6,144 nt of DNA from Armatimonadota bacterium (GTDB lineage: Bacteria; Armatimonadota; Zipacnadia; Zipacnadales; UBA11051). The notes beneath the pieces are model-generated. The model made no database searches, was not told the origin of the DNA, and saw nothing but the letters and a program-made list of their open reading frames with translations. The DNA lies in assembly GCA_003542955.1 (NCBI GenBank), contig DPJP01000359.1, positions 13,468-19,611 on the forward strand, written 5' to 3'. The position numbers were made by a program, and so were the translations under genes. This document shows, in pieces, positions 1-6,144 of this stretch (the first letter of the stretch is position 1; the number at the start of each line of letters is the position of its first letter).

Positions 1-2
1 GC

Positions 3-1409
3 GGCCACCTGGCGCTCACCGAGCACCAGACCCAGCGGCGCCTCGAGGCGCGCAGCCCCGAGATGCTCACCGCACGCCGCATCCTGCGCGAGGCCTACCA
101 GTTCTCGCTCGTGCACCGGCGGGCCGCAGGCGGGCCACGAGTGAGCCTCGGTGTGCTCTCAGGCCATGGCGACGGCGCTCCCGGCCTCTGGAACCCGTGG
201 GCGTGGGGGCAGTTCCATGATAGGAAGTGGCTGGCCGGTCCCCCCGAGCGCGCCTGGGAACTGCTCGACGGCTTCCACCGCCGCGAGGATTGGAGCACCT
301 ACACCGTCCAGGGCGAACGGGACTGGTCGGGCAACCCGCCCTACGGGCAGTATGATGTCGTCCCAATCGAGGCCGATCTGGCTACCCTGCAGCGCTACAG
401 CTCCCTGGTGCTGCTTGGCTGGAACACAATGACCGAAGAGCTATACGAGAAGCTGAAGGCCTATGTTGAGGGCGGCGGGCACCTCATCCTGAGTCTGCCA
501 CACCTGCGCGGAGACGCCGTACGCGGGGGAGAGCCCCAGCTGTTGCGCGATGGGGACTTCAGCGACCTGTGCGGCGTGAAGGTCACCGGCTGGCTCGAGA
601 CCTCTGTGCGCGGGGTTAAGTTCCTCGAACACTCCTCACTGCCGGGTTACCGCCTGCCCGTGGCCGACGTTGGATGTGACCCGCGCTTCATGGGCAGCTT
701 CACCCCGGCCACGCTCGAGTTGACCACCGCGCGCGTGCTGGCGGGCCATGACGTGCTCTTCGGCGCCGACGCCGACCAGATTGCCGCGCAGCCGGTCCTT
801 GTCGAAAACCGGCTCGGGGAGGGCACGGTGCTGCTGGTGACGCTGCTCGAGTACCCCGCGGATGACGCCGTCATCGGGCTGACGCGCGAGCTGCTGCGCG
901 TCATCTCCTCCGGGGAGCAGGGCGACCTGCGGCTGTTGGGCTCCGACCGCGTCCGCTACGCAGTCTACGACCTCGACGACGGCGCGGGGCAGGTCATCTA
1001 CCTGCTCAATACCGACCCCGACTGCTCCGCACCGGTCAGGCTGTGGGTCGAGGGCCGCGAGACCGCGGAGTTCCTCGTTCCCGCAAACGAGTTCGCCGTG
1101 GTCTATCGGTTCGGCTCAGTCGTGGTCATGCCACTCGATCGGCGCGTGGACCTTGCGCGTTGCGAGCAGCAGGACGGCGCGCTGGAGCTGGAGTTCTCCT
1201 CCGTCATCTCGCAGGAGGTCGGTGTTGAGAACCTCGGGCCGCGGACGGTCACCGTGAGACTCAACGGAAGCGCCGCGGAGCTGCCTGCAGGCGCCGTAGC
1301 CCACCTGGCTCTGCCGCGCGGTGTGCCCGATGGCACCGTCGGCTATGAGCCCGATTTCGCCGAAGAGCCCGCCTACGACGGCGAGATTGATGCCCGAACC
1401 GCCTACTGA
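3..1409 (+). CDS. C-terminal part of a putative glycoside-hydrolase-like protein with a GATase-like domain (5' truncated by window)
   Basis: The reading frame is open from the window edge to the TGA at 1407-1409, giving 468 visible residues. The ATG at 63 is internal: the 20 codons before it are open and protein-like, and it has no ribosome binding site, so the true start lies upstream. Visible residues 1-45 look like a charged helix. Residues about 47-170 form an alpha/beta segment ending in YSSLVLLGWNTMTEELYEKL, then a Y-V-E-G-G-G-H-L-I-L strand. This resembles the class I GATase-like (trimerisation) domain of GH42-like and other GH-A enzymes. A G-E-G-T-V-L-L-V-T strand with a following Y-P (residues about 272-285) fits the end of that domain. 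The rest is beta-rich, probably one or two sandwiches. No catalytic residues can be assigned, because a barrel would lie upstream. The general family is inferred; I do not recognise a specific GH family. The next gene starts 92 bases downstream. Confidence 0.8.
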   Translation, partial: GHLALTEHQTQRRLEARSPEMLTARRILREAYQFSLVHRRAAGGPRVSLGVLSGHGDGAPGLWNPWAWGQFHDRKWLAGPPERAWELLDGFHRREDWSTYTVQGERDWSGNPPYGQYDVVPIEADLATLQRYSSLVLLGWNTMTEELYEKLKAYVEGGGHLILSLPHLRGDAVRGGEPQLLRDGDFSDLCGVKVTGWLETSVRGVKFLEHSSLPGYRLPVADVGCDPRFMGSFTPATLELTTARVLAGHDVLFGADADQIAAQPVLVENRLGEGTVLLVTLLEYPADDAVIGLTRELLRVISSGEQGDLRLLGSDRVRYAVYDLDDGAGQVIYLLNTDPDCSAPVRLWVEGRETAEFLVPANEFAVVYRFGSVVVMPLDRRVDLARCEQQDGALELEFSSVISQEVGVENLGPRTVTVRLNGSAAELPAGAVAHLALPRGVPDGTVGYEPDFAEEPAYDGEIDARTAY

Positions 1410-1489
1410 ATAGTCGGCATTCACACACCGTGCGCCGCGGCAGGCGGACGGATGTCAGGCGCCGCAGATCGCGACAACACCACCCACAC

Positions 1490-1496
1490 GGGGAGG
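1490..1496 (+). promoter_or_regulatory. Ribosome binding site of the Gfo/Idh/MocA gene
   Basis: GGGGAGG lies 5 bases before the ATG at 1502. It decides the start: the in-frame ATG at 1430 would add 24 Arg/His-rich residues unlike any Rossmann protein N-terminus and has no comparable site. The rest of the 1410-1489 gap shows no convincing -35/-10 pair and no terminator with a T-tract. Confidence 0.8.
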
Positions 1497-1501
1497 ACGC
1501 A

Positions 1502-2551
1502 ATGGACAAGCTCAGGATGGCTATCGTCGGCTGCGGCGGTATGGCCCGCAGTCATACGAGCCGCTTCGACATGATTCTGGATCAGGTGCAGGTCGTGGCC
1601 GCCGTGGATGTGCTGGAAGAGAAGGCCCAGGCGGTCGCCGATCTGCTGCCCGGGGATGTGATCGTCACACGCGACTACCGTGAGATACTCGGTGAGGTCG
1701 ATGCGCTCTTGCTCGTGCTCCCGCACCATCTCCACCATCCGGTGACTCTCGACTGCCTCGCCCACGGCAAGCACGTGCTGGTCGAGAAGCCGATGGCCAA
1801 CAGCGAGCAGGAGTGCATCGAGATGATCAATGCCGCGCGGGAGGCCGACCGTGTGCTCATGGTCGCCTACTGCATGCGCTTCCACCCGATGGTGGTGAAG
1901 CTCAAGGAACTCATCGCCGAGAAGGCCTACGGTGAGTGCTTCCAGCTTTCGCTGTGGACGGAGCAACTCACGAAGTACGCTCCGGACCACTGGGCCAGCA
2001 GCGCGAAGACCCTCGGCGGCGGCCAGCTCTTCAGCCACGGCTGCCACTACATCGACCTGATGCTCTGGATGATGGGCAGGCCGGTATGGGGTACCCACTT
2101 CGGCACGAACTTCGGCACTCCCTGGATGGAGCGCGAGGGCACCAGCCACGTCACCATCGAGTTCGAGAACGGAGCGCTGGGCTACCACCAGGGGACATGG
2201 GGAGCGCGTGGCAGCCGTCTGCGGTATTCCTTCCACGCTCACTGCGAGGAGGCCATGATCGAAGCGGCTATCAGCGAGGGCAAGCTGGTGCTGCACTCCC
2301 AGAACCGCCCGCACGTGCCTGGAGAGCCGGAACACGATGCGGAGGAAGTGCTCCTTGAGACTCCCGGCGCTAAGCACACCGAACTCGAGTTGGCCCACTT
2401 TGTCGAGTGCATTAGGACCGGCCGAAGGCCCATGACTGATGGGGTCAGCTCCCTCGAAGGCCTCCAGGTGATCTGGAAGCTCTATGAAGCCGAGGATAAC
2501 AAGGCCCTTGCCGACTTGCGTGGGCTCGGCCTGGGCACCTGGAGTGGGTAG
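1502..2551 (+). CDS. Gfo/Idh/MocA family NAD(P)-dependent oxidoreductase
   Basis: This 349-residue cytoplasmic protein has the normal length and layout of the glucose-fructose oxidoreductase / inositol dehydrogenase / MocA family, which interconverts hydroxyl and keto groups on sugars, sugar acids and inositols. The N-terminal Rossmann domain (about 4-120) begins MAIVGCGGMA with the G-x-G-G-x-A dinucleotide loop at 10-15. Asp36 at the end of the second strand suggests a preference for NAD(H). The family E-K-P motif is at 95-97, with Lys96 the expected catalytic lysine. The C-terminal alpha/beta domain carries GGGQLFSHGCHYID at 172-185. His182 matches the catalytic histidine, but the position of the usual aspartate, four residues earlier as in Bacillus IolG, is Ser178. 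The substrate cannot be read from the sequence. The start at 1502 is set by the ribosome binding site and the Rossmann N-terminus. Neighbouring glycan genes suggest a role in sugar catabolism, which is inference. Confidence 0.95.
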   Translation: MDKLRMAIVGCGGMARSHTSRFDMILDQVQVVAAVDVLEEKAQAVADLLPGDVIVTRDYREILGEVDALLLVLPHHLHHPVTLDCLAHGKHVLVEKPMANSEQECIEMINAAREADRVLMVAYCMRFHPMVVKLKELIAEKAYGECFQLSLWTEQLTKYAPDHWASSAKTLGGGQLFSHGCHYIDLMLWMMGRPVWGTHFGTNFGTPWMEREGTSHVTIEFENGALGYHQGTWGARGSRLRYSFHAHCEEAMIEAAISEGKLVLHSQNRPHVPGEPEHDAEEVLLETPGAKHTELELAHFVECIRTGRRPMTDGVSSLEGLQVIWKLYEAEDNKALADLRGLGLGTWSG

Positions 2552-2562
2552 ACGCACCGGGC

Positions 2563-2591
2563 GCGTGGCCCTCGGCGCCGGGGAGCCACGT
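2563..2591 (+). other. GC-rich hairpin between the oxidoreductase and URO-D-like genes, without a U-tract
   Basis: CGTGGC at 2564-2569 pairs with GCCACG at 2585-2590. After a single bulged A at 2584, CCTCG at 2570-2574 pairs with CGGGG at 2579-2583, including one T-G wobble, leaving a GCGC loop. This gives about 11 pairs, with a possible extra G-T pair at 2563/2591. It starts 12 bases after the stop codon. Only TT follows, so it is not a canonical Rho-independent terminator. It could protect the 3' end of a processed mRNA, act as a weak attenuator lowering expression of the downstream genes, or be chance pairing in GC-rich DNA. Confidence 0.4.
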
Positions 2592-2623
2592 TCCACGCGT
2601 ATCACGTGCATCGCGCACGGTAT

Positions 2624-2628
2624 GGAGG
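2624..2628 (+). promoter_or_regulatory. Ribosome binding site of the URO-D-like gene
   Basis: GGAGG lies 7 bases before the ATG at 2636, which makes that codon the start rather than the in-frame ATG at 2606. A small perfect stem, CGTGC at 2605-2609 with GCACG at 2615-2619 around a 5-base loop, sits just upstream and leaves the site itself unpaired. Confidence 0.8.
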
Positions 2629-2635
2629 CATTGCC

Positions 2636-3775
2636 ATGACATCACGAGAGCGAGTGCAGGCTGCATTCGAGCACCGGGAGCCCGATCGCACGCCGCTGTG
2701 GGAGAAGCTCATCAAGTCGCCGGTCGCCGATGAGGTCCTCGGGCGGCGCTGCGCGGCGACCAACTTCCATTACCGGATGGAGTGGCTGGCCGATGGCGAC
2801 TGGGAGGGGCTGATGCGGCAGGCCGCCCGTGACGAGGTCGACCTGTGCCAGATACTGGGCTTCGACCTCATACGCCTCTACGAATGCGGCACGCCCCCTG
2901 ACGGCCGCCCCGTGCGGATCGACGAGAACACGTGGGACTGGGGCACCTACCGCCAGGAACTGCTCCCCAGCGGCTGGGTCCGCTACTACACGCCCGGCGT
3001 ATCGCCCGCCTCCGCCGAGCAGCGCGAGACTGAACTGCGCCGCTCACTGGCCGAGCCTTACCTCGAGCCCGCCCCGCCCGATGACCGCACATTCACACTC
3101 CTGCGCGAGGCCCGCCGCATCATCTCCGAGGAGAACCTCGATCTGCCCATCTTCTGCGCCTCCTACAGCATGGGCGTGGCCACACTGCCGACGACGGTGC
3201 TGATGTGGTTCCTGTCAGAGCGGGACCTGCTGGCCGAGATGTACCGCCGCAACGCGCTCAACGGACTCCACCGTGCCCGCGGGCTGGTGGCAGAGGGGGC
3301 GGATATCATCGCTCTCGGAGGCGACCTCGCCTCCGACCACGGACCGATGTGCAGCCCGGCGGACTACCGCGACTTCATCGCTCCGGGCCTGGCGATGCAG
3401 TCTCGCGCCCTGCACGAAATGGGCATCCGGACCACCAACGCCTCCGACGGCGACCTCTGGCCGATTCTGCATGACTTCCTGCGCACCGCGGAGGTGGATG
3501 GGTACGAGGAGATTGACTTTGCCGCCGGAATGGACATGAAGCGTCTACGCACCGAGTACCCGGAGAAGACGATGATCGGCAACGTGGACATCCGCCATAC
3601 GCTCACCTCCGGCACCGTCGAACAGGTGCGCGAGCACACCATCCGCTGCATCGAGGACGGATGGGGGAATGGCGGGCACATCCTGATGTCGGGCAACTGC
3701 ATCCATGAGAACGTGCCCACCCGGCTGTTCATGGCCCACATCGAGGCGTATCGCGACTACTTCGGCCTCAACTGA
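2636..3775 (+). CDS. Uroporphyrinogen decarboxylase (URO-D) superfamily protein, not HemE
   Basis: This 379-residue protein shows the URO-D fold signature along its length: the opening F-E-H-R-E-P-D-R-T-P (11-20), a G-G-D segment followed by S-P-A-D-Y-R-D-F-I-A-P (228-250), N-A-S-D-G-D-L-W-P-I-L (268-278), I-G-N-V-D with a following T-S-G-T-V-E-Q-V (314-331), and G-G-H-I-L-M-S-G-N-C ending near 355. It lacks the R-Q-A-G-R-Y arginine motif of HemE, so haem synthesis is unlikely. The superfamily also contains methylcobamide:coenzyme M methyltransferases (MtaA, MtbA, CmuA), which bind zinc through a His-x-Cys pair plus a later Cys. Here the pair reads Asn268-x-Ser270, while Cys355 is a candidate for the late cysteine. 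Paralogues like this are common near sugar genes in Planctomycetota and Armatimonadota, with function unknown. Its stop is 13 bases before the next start, suggesting co-translation. The family call is firm; the activity is open. Confidence 0.9.
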   Translation: MTSRERVQAAFEHREPDRTPLWEKLIKSPVADEVLGRRCAATNFHYRMEWLADGDWEGLMRQAARDEVDLCQILGFDLIRLYECGTPPDGRPVRIDENTWDWGTYRQELLPSGWVRYYTPGVSPASAEQRETELRRSLAEPYLEPAPPDDRTFTLLREARRIISEENLDLPIFCASYSMGVATLPTTVLMWFLSERDLLAEMYRRNALNGLHRARGLVAEGADIIALGGDLASDHGPMCSPADYRDFIAPGLAMQSRALHEMGIRTTNASDGDLWPILHDFLRTAEVDGYEEIDFAAGMDMKRLRTEYPEKTMIGNVDIRHTLTSGTVEQVREHTIRCIEDGWGNGGHILMSGNCIHENVPTRLFMAHIEAYRDYFGLN

Positions 3776-3777
3776 GT

Positions 3778-3782
3778 GGAGG
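3778..3782 (+). promoter_or_regulatory. Ribosome binding site of the CBM9/barrel protein gene
   Basis: GGAGG lies 6 bases before the ATG at 3789 and begins 3 bases after the previous gene's stop. Terminating ribosomes would cover it, so the two genes are probably translationally coupled. The 9-base context TGGAGGCAT (3777-3785) is identical to that before the URO-D-like gene (2623-2631). Confidence 0.8.
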
Positions 3783-3788
3783 CATACA

Positions 3789-6144
3789 ATGCGGACCGTC
3801 GCGCTCGTGATCTGCTGCCTGCTCGCGACCTCACTGGTCTGTGCCGCCCAAACCGCAACCGCGGTGAGGCTCGACGCCCCGCCAAAGCTCGACGGTCAAC
3901 TGACCGAAGCCGTCTGGCAGGGTCCGGCGCCGATCCGCGACTTTGTGATCCTCAACAGCCCCGAGCCCGCGCGCAACCAGACAGAGGCCTGGCTCGCCTT
4001 CGACAACGACACCCTCTATGTCGCCGTCAAAGCCCATGACACCGAGATGGACAAGCTCCGTGCCACCGTCACCGAGCGCGACGGCAAGCTCTTCTCCGAC
4101 GACGTGATCGAGGTGTTCCTCGATGTCGCCCACGACCGCTTCCACTTCCTCCAACTTGCCTTCAATCCGTTGGGGGCGCAGTGGGACGGCGCGGGCGACG
4201 CGGCGGGATGGCTCCCGGACTGGGACGGCCTGTGGACGGTGAAGACCTCCCGTGGCGCCGACTTCTGGTCGGCGGAGGTTGCCATCCCCTTCGCAACCCT
4301 TGGCCTCTCCGCGGCCTCGGGCCCCGTCTGGGGCTTCAACCTCTGCCGCGAGCGTCCGACGGATGGTGAGTTGTCGTGCTGGTCGCAGACCGGCTCACGT
4401 TTCGGCGTCCCCTCGGCCTTCGGCGAGATCGAGGTCGGCGCGGATCTCGAGCCGTTTGCCCTCGAGCTGATTGTGACTGACTGGGGGCAGGGGGTGCTGG
4501 GCAGCAACTCGCTGCGCGCGACGATCTCCAATGCAGGCGCCGCGACCCGCGAGCTGACCCTCACCGCCACCGTGACGGCGCCCGACGGCGCCTCCCGCAC
4601 ATCGAGGACTACACTTGCCGCCCTGGCCCCCGGTGCAACGGCGGATGCGGCGCTGACCTACGAGGTGGCCCACGAGGGTCGCCAGTCCCTGATGCTGAGT
4701 GTTCGCGAGCGACCGGGCGATCGTCTCGTCGCGGCCGTCGGGAGCAGCATCTCCGTTGCCCCGCTCGCGGACCTCTCTGTGTTCAAGTCGTTCTACCGCG
4801 GCGACGTCGCTCTCTGCTATCGCCTGAACGTCCCGGAGGTCGCCGCTGCCCGGCACCGCCTGCATGTCGACCTGCGGGCCGTCGGGCAGACGCGTGCTCT
4901 GGCCACGCGCACCCTCACCCCGACGCTCTCCGGCGAAGTCCGCTTCGACACCGGCGCTCTCCCTGCCGGGCAGTATGAGCTGCATGCGACGCTGCTCGGG
5001 CCCGAGGGCGGCGCCGCCTTCGAGAAAACGCTGCAACTCCCGCAACTGTGCGACCCTGCGGTGCAGAGGCGCCTGGTGACGGTGCGCGATGACAACATGC
5101 TGGTCGTCGATGGGAAGCCCTTCTTCCCCATCGGCCTGTATGAGCACCCTTCGTCGGAGGGCTATGCGAGGTCGCTCGCGGAGGCCGGCTTCAACCTCTG
5201 CCAGGCAGGGATCGCGACCCGGGCCGCGATCGCTAAGCGCATGGAGTGCGGCCTGCACACCTGGATCGCTGTCGGCGGCAGCATGGACTTCTCGACCGAT
5301 GCGGAAAGCAAGCGCGAGCGACTGGCGGGGCTGGTCGCGGACCTCGGCGAGGAGCCCGGTCTGCTGTGCTGGGAGAGCATCGACGAGCCCGCCTGGGGCA
5401 GCCAGAATGCCGAGGGGCTGTATGAGGGCTACTGCTTCCTGCGCGCGCTGGACCAGCAGCGGCCCATCTGGACCAACCACGCCCCGCGCAACCTGATCAG
5501 TACGCTGGCCCACTACAATCGCGCCACGGATATCGCCGGGTGTGACATCTACCCGGTCCCGCCGGGCTGCGGCCACTCGAACCTGCCCGACAGGAACATC
5601 AGCGTCGTCGGCGGGGAGACCGACAAGAGCCGCCGGAGCGTCAACTCCGAGAAGCCGGTGTTCATGGTGATCCAGGGCTTTGGATGGGCCGAGCTGTCGC
5701 GCAGGGAGGGCGGGCTGGACCGACCGAAGGCGATCATGCCCACATTTGCCGAGTCGCGCTTCATGGCGTATGACGCCGTCGTCCACGGCGCTAATGGCCT
5801 GCTCTACTGGGGTACCCACCACACCGAGAAGCCCTCGCGCTTCTGGTCGGAGTTGCGCAGCCTCGTCAGCGAGTTGGCCGCGATGCACGACGTCCTCGCC
5901 GCCCGCCGCTACGATGGTCCGCAGCGGGCGGAGTTGATGGGCGACAGCCCAAACGTGCTGCTGCTGCACAAGCGTCTGAGCGACCATCACTTCATCATCG
6001 TGGTGAACGAGGCCGACGAGGACCGTGCTGTGACTCTGCGCCTGCCCGGCTTCACCGGGACGCGGTTGCGCCGCCTGTTCGACGACGCGACGCTCCAGGT
6101 CGATAGCGGCCGAGTAAGGTTCACTCTCAGATCCTATGGCGTGG
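3789..6144 (+). CDS. Secreted CBM9-like domain plus glycoside-hydrolase-like (alpha/beta)8 protein (3' truncated by window)
   Basis: The frame is open without a stop from the ATG at 3789 to the window end (785 codons seen). Residues 1-25 are a signal peptide: Arg2, a hydrophobic core at 4-17, and possible cleavage after A-A (20) or A-T-A (25). Cys18 lacks a proper lipobox, so it is not clearly a lipoprotein. Residues about 26-217 form a CBM9-like carbohydrate-binding domain (K-L-D-G at 33-36, Trp43, S-D-D-V-I-E-V-F-L-D at 103-112, closing F-G-E-I-E-V-G at 211-217). Two beta-sandwich regions follow (about 220-323 and 325-419). A barrel-like domain opens with VVDGKPFFPIGLYEH (439-453), has I-D-E-P at 531-534 with Glu533 a candidate acid/base, KPVFMVIQGFGWAE at 622-635, and a late G-L-L-Y-W-G strand at 670-675. 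A C-terminal beta domain starts near 720. It is probably exported to bind and hydrolyse a polysaccharide. GH family and substrate are not identified. Confidence 0.88.
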   Translation, partial: MRTVALVICCLLATSLVCAAQTATAVRLDAPPKLDGQLTEAVWQGPAPIRDFVILNSPEPARNQTEAWLAFDNDTLYVAVKAHDTEMDKLRATVTERDGKLFSDDVIEVFLDVAHDRFHFLQLAFNPLGAQWDGAGDAAGWLPDWDGLWTVKTSRGADFWSAEVAIPFATLGLSAASGPVWGFNLCRERPTDGELSCWSQTGSRFGVPSAFGEIEVGADLEPFALELIVTDWGQGVLGSNSLRATISNAGAATRELTLTATVTAPDGASRTSRTTLAALAPGATADAALTYEVAHEGRQSLMLSVRERPGDRLVAAVGSSISVAPLADLSVFKSFYRGDVALCYRLNVPEVAAARHRLHVDLRAVGQTRALATRTLTPTLSGEVRFDTGALPAGQYELHATLLGPEGGAAFEKTLQLPQLCDPAVQRRLVTVRDDNMLVVDGKPFFPIGLYEHPSSEGYARSLAEAGFNLCQAGIATRAAIAKRMECGLHTWIAVGGSMDFSTDAESKRERLAGLVADLGEEPGLLCWESIDEPAWGSQNAEGLYEGYCFLRALDQQRPIWTNHAPRNLISTLAHYNRATDIAGCDIYPVPPGCGHSNLPDRNISVVGGETDKSRRSVNSEKPVFMVIQGFGWAELSRREGGLDRPKAIMPTFAESRFMAYDAVVHGANGLLYWGTHHTEKPSRFWSELRSLVSELAAMHDVLAARRYDGPQRAELMGDSPNVLLLHKRLSDHHFIIVVNEADEDRAVTLRLPGFTGTRLRRLFDDATLQVDSGRVRFTLRSYGV

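Noticed and set aside
1432..1465. Repeated GCGCCGC and a weak GCGGC/GCCGC stem in the first gap, considered as a terminator
   Set aside because: The stem has only 5 pairs around a 19-base loop and no T-tract follows; in DNA this GC-rich it is likely chance.
1430..1501. Upstream in-frame ATG extending the oxidoreductase by 24 residues
   Set aside because: The extension is Arg/His-rich, has no ribosome binding site, and would place sequence before the Rossmann first strand; the ATG at 1502 has GGGGAGG at proper spacing.
1421..2611. 396-codon open frame on the - strand covering the oxidoreductase gene
   Set aside because: The + strand frame has unmistakable Gfo/Idh/MocA motifs. The antisense product is rich in His, Val and Leu without a domain and is a shadow of the GC-rich codons.
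3840..3842. Cys18 of the secreted protein as a lipoprotein anchor
   Set aside because: The residues before it are Ser-Leu-Val, and a lipobox needs a small residue directly before the cysteine; ordinary signal peptidase I sites follow at A-A and A-T-A.
2087..5819. Shared 12-base palindrome-containing string TGGGGTACCCAC in the oxidoreductase and barrel genes
   Set aside because: Both copies encode Trp-Gly-Thr-His in frame within unrelated domains; two copies over 6 kb look coincidental and not like a repeat family.
4395..5990. 531-codon open frame on the - strand inside the secreted CBM9/barrel gene
   Set aside because: It lies wholly opposite a frame with a signal peptide, CBM9-like and barrel motifs. 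Its product is a low-complexity Arg/Ala/Val/Gly/His mix with no recognisable domain, as expected opposite a GC-rich gene.

Overview
This is a GC-rich bacterial window (about two thirds G+C by eye) with four genes, all on the + strand. They cover almost everything, with gaps of 92, 84 and 13 bases. The mix is a glycoside-hydrolase-like protein, a Gfo/Idh/MocA oxidoreductase, a URO-D-superfamily protein that is not HemE, and a secreted protein joining a CBM9-like domain to a barrel. This style is typical of glycan-degrading Armatimonadota, Planctomycetota, Lentisphaerota and Hydrogenedentes-type bacteria. The phylum is an inference from gene content; no marker gene is present.

Layout: (1) 3-1409 is the C-terminal 468 residues of a large protein that starts upstream, with a GATase-like alpha/beta segment and beta-rich C-terminal regions, as in many GH-A/GH42-like enzymes. 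(2) 1502-2551 is a complete 349-residue NAD(P)-dependent oxidoreductase. (3) 2636-3775 is a complete 379-residue URO-D-superfamily protein of unknown substrate. (4) 3789 to the window end is at least 785 residues of an exported protein: signal peptide, CBM9-like domain, two beta-sandwich regions, an (alpha/beta)8-like domain with an I-D-E-P motif, and the start of a C-terminal beta domain. It runs off the window without a stop.

Genes 2, 3 and 4 each have a clear GGAGG ribosome binding site. Genes 3 and 4 are only 13 bases apart and probably translationally coupled. Genes 2 and 3 are separated by a GC-rich hairpin without a U-tract. A reasonable reading is that the outer enzymes bind and cleave a glycan, and the oxidoreductase and URO-D-like protein process a released sugar or a substituent such as a methyl group. 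The substrate cannot be told from the sequence.

I found no RNA genes, mobile elements, CRISPR arrays, long repeats, or toxin or defence genes. The points most worth a second look are the altered active-site motifs: Asp to Ser in the oxidoreductase, a missing His-x-Cys metal motif in the URO-D-like protein, and Gln where a GH-A nucleophile might be expected in gene 4. The tight linkage of the last two genes is also notable.
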